From the NCBI RefSeq assembly GCF_000169375.1, contig NZ_AAXY01000030.1, forward strand, positions 1-40,900: 40,900 nucleotides of DNA. The letters are read 5' to 3'. The translations under genes and the position numbers were made by a program. The notes under the pieces were generated by a model. That model worked only from the letters and a program-made list of their open reading frames with translations. It made no database searches and was not told the DNA's origin. Source of the stretch: Marinobacter sp. ELB17 (GTDB lineage: Bacteria > Pseudomonadota > Gammaproteobacteria > Pseudomonadales > Oleiphilaceae). Of this stretch, positions 40,040 to 40,900 are shown piece by piece (the stretch's first letter is position 1; each line of letters begins with the position of its first letter).

Positions 40040-40795
40040 TTACTTCTTACTCTTTGCAGCCTGCTTGAGATGCTGCTGTCTTCGGTAACTTTCCCCCTCT
40101 AATTCGATAATAGTTGCGTGGTGTATCAGCCGGTCTATGGCCGCTACAGTCATCATGCTGTCTGGGAAGATTTGATCCCACTCACTAAATGGTTGGTTGG
40201 CTGTGACGATTAGACTGCCACTCTCATAGCGATGGGCGATGAACTCGAACAGTACCTGGGTTTCTGCATCCGTCTTTTTTACATAACCGATGTCATCGAT
40301 GATGACGACCCTGTATTTATCCAGCCGTGTCATGGCTGTCATCAAGTCGAGATCGCGCTTGGCCTGTTGTAAGTGCTGAACCAGCGCTATGGCAGGGAAC
40401 AGTTTGCAGCGTACCCCCTGTTCGGTGAGTTGATGACCCAGTGCATTAGCGATATGGGTTTTGCCAGTGCCGCTGGGGCCAATCAACAGCACATTGTCGG
40501 CATGGTGTGCCCAGTCACTGTCTTGTTGCAGCCTTGCCAGTGCGGTGTTGCAGGGGCGGCTGAACGCGCTTTGATCAAGCGCTGAGAAGGTCTTGTTGGC
40601 GGCAAGTTTTGCCTCGCGTACCCACTTCTGGGTCCGGCGCTGGTAGCGGTCTGAGAGCTCGTACTCACACAATGCCGCTAGGTAATCGGTGTGTGACCAG
40701 TTCTTCTCAATGGCGGTTTCCCAGAGCGATTGGTAATGACGGTGGAAGGCCGGCAGACGGAGTTCTTTTAACAGTAAAGCGACAGAGCCTGTCAT
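40040..40795 (-). CDS. istB: IstB-like ATP-binding protein, second copy
   Basis: Same 251 residues as 5984-6739, with Walker A GPSGTGKT. Its ATG overlaps the istA stop as in the first copy. Confidence 0.93.
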   Translation of the reverse strand: MTGSVALLLKELRLPAFHRHYQSLWETAIEKNWSHTDYLAALCEYELSDRYQRRTQKWVREAKLAANKTFSALDQSAFSRPCNTALARLQQDSDWAHHADNVLLIGPSGTGKTHIANALGHQLTEQGVRCKLFPAIALVQHLQQAKRDLDLMTAMTRLDKYRVVIIDDIGYVKKTDAETQVLFEFIAHRYESGSLIVTANQPFSEWDQIFPDSMMTVAAIDRLIHHATIIELEGESYRRQQHLKQAAKSKK

Positions 40796-40900
40796 ATCTG
40801 TGCCTCCTGACTGTTGATCGAGGACAGTAGCTCGTCGTAGCTCACTAAGGTGTGTTGGCTTGATGCAGAGCACTTGAGGTCTGGGTTGCCGCGAAGGTAG
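40792..40900 (-). CDS. istA: IstA-like transposase, C-terminal part only in window
   Basis: Last 35 codons of istA, continuing beyond the right edge. The same as the end of 6736-8244. Confidence 0.85.
   Translation of the reverse strand, partial: YLRGNPDLKCSASSQHTLVSYDELLSSINSQEAQI

Larger units (their letters stand above)
39981..40900 (-). mobile_element. IS21-family element B, second copy, cut by the window edge
   Basis: Begins TGTTCGGCGTCAACTATCC and is the same as 5925-6844 as far as it runs. Left flank is AACCACGC; the other end is outside the window. Confidence 0.92.

Overview
The window looks like an accessory region of a gammaproteobacterium, probably marine or halophilic. This rests on mid-range GC, two IS21-family element types, a type ISP restriction enzyme, AbiE and VapBC-type modules, and small-protein families I associate with marine Gammaproteobacteria. 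The genus cannot be fixed from the sequence.

The left half (1 to about 21350) is an array of very small genes, all on the + strand, mostly 50-160 codons. They are separated by a short directional motif, T[G/T]GGRA-NN-CGG (typically TGGGAA or TTGGAA, two free bases, then CGG or CGA). About fifty sites are visible, nearly always between the stop of one gene and the start of the next and often abutting the stop (TAA-TGGGAA). At least thirteen gene families occur two to four times in the array with different neighbours. Where nearly identical copies are compared, similarity starts at the CGG half of the site in front of the gene and ends in the TGGGAA half of the site behind it. This is what a gene-cassette system with a roughly 11-base recombination site would leave. 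The sites do not resemble integron attC sites, and I recognise no described system with this motif. The cassettes encode two-helix membrane proteins, zinc-ribbon proteins, a winged-helix protein, an ASCH protein, an Rmf/CrpP-like protein and many unknowns. Several are frameshifted or truncated. One site-delimited stretch also holds an AbrB/PIN toxin-antitoxin pair with its own promoter and palindromic operator.

The array is interrupted at 4593-9610 by an IS21-family element (5-bp target duplication). That element carries a second, different IS21-family element at 5925-8338 inside its istA (6-bp target duplication). A further copy of the second element starts at 39981 and runs off the right edge.

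From 21703 rightward the motif disappears and the region resembles a defence or mobile island. It holds an AbiEi/AbiEii pair behind an inverted repeat, an unknown gene, a giant phage-type polyvalent protein without a visible start (- strand), a small lipoprotein, an unknown acidic protein, the nuclease end of a helicase-type restriction protein, and a complete single-chain type ISP restriction-modification enzyme. A block on the - strand follows: a DNA-binding-like protein, a membrane protein, a tyrosine recombinase and an internally duplicated small protein. A membrane-anchored protein made of two tandem copies of one domain lies between this block and the right-hand IS21 copy. The tyrosine recombinase is the only complete non-IS recombinase in the window. 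Whether it acts on the array is unknown.
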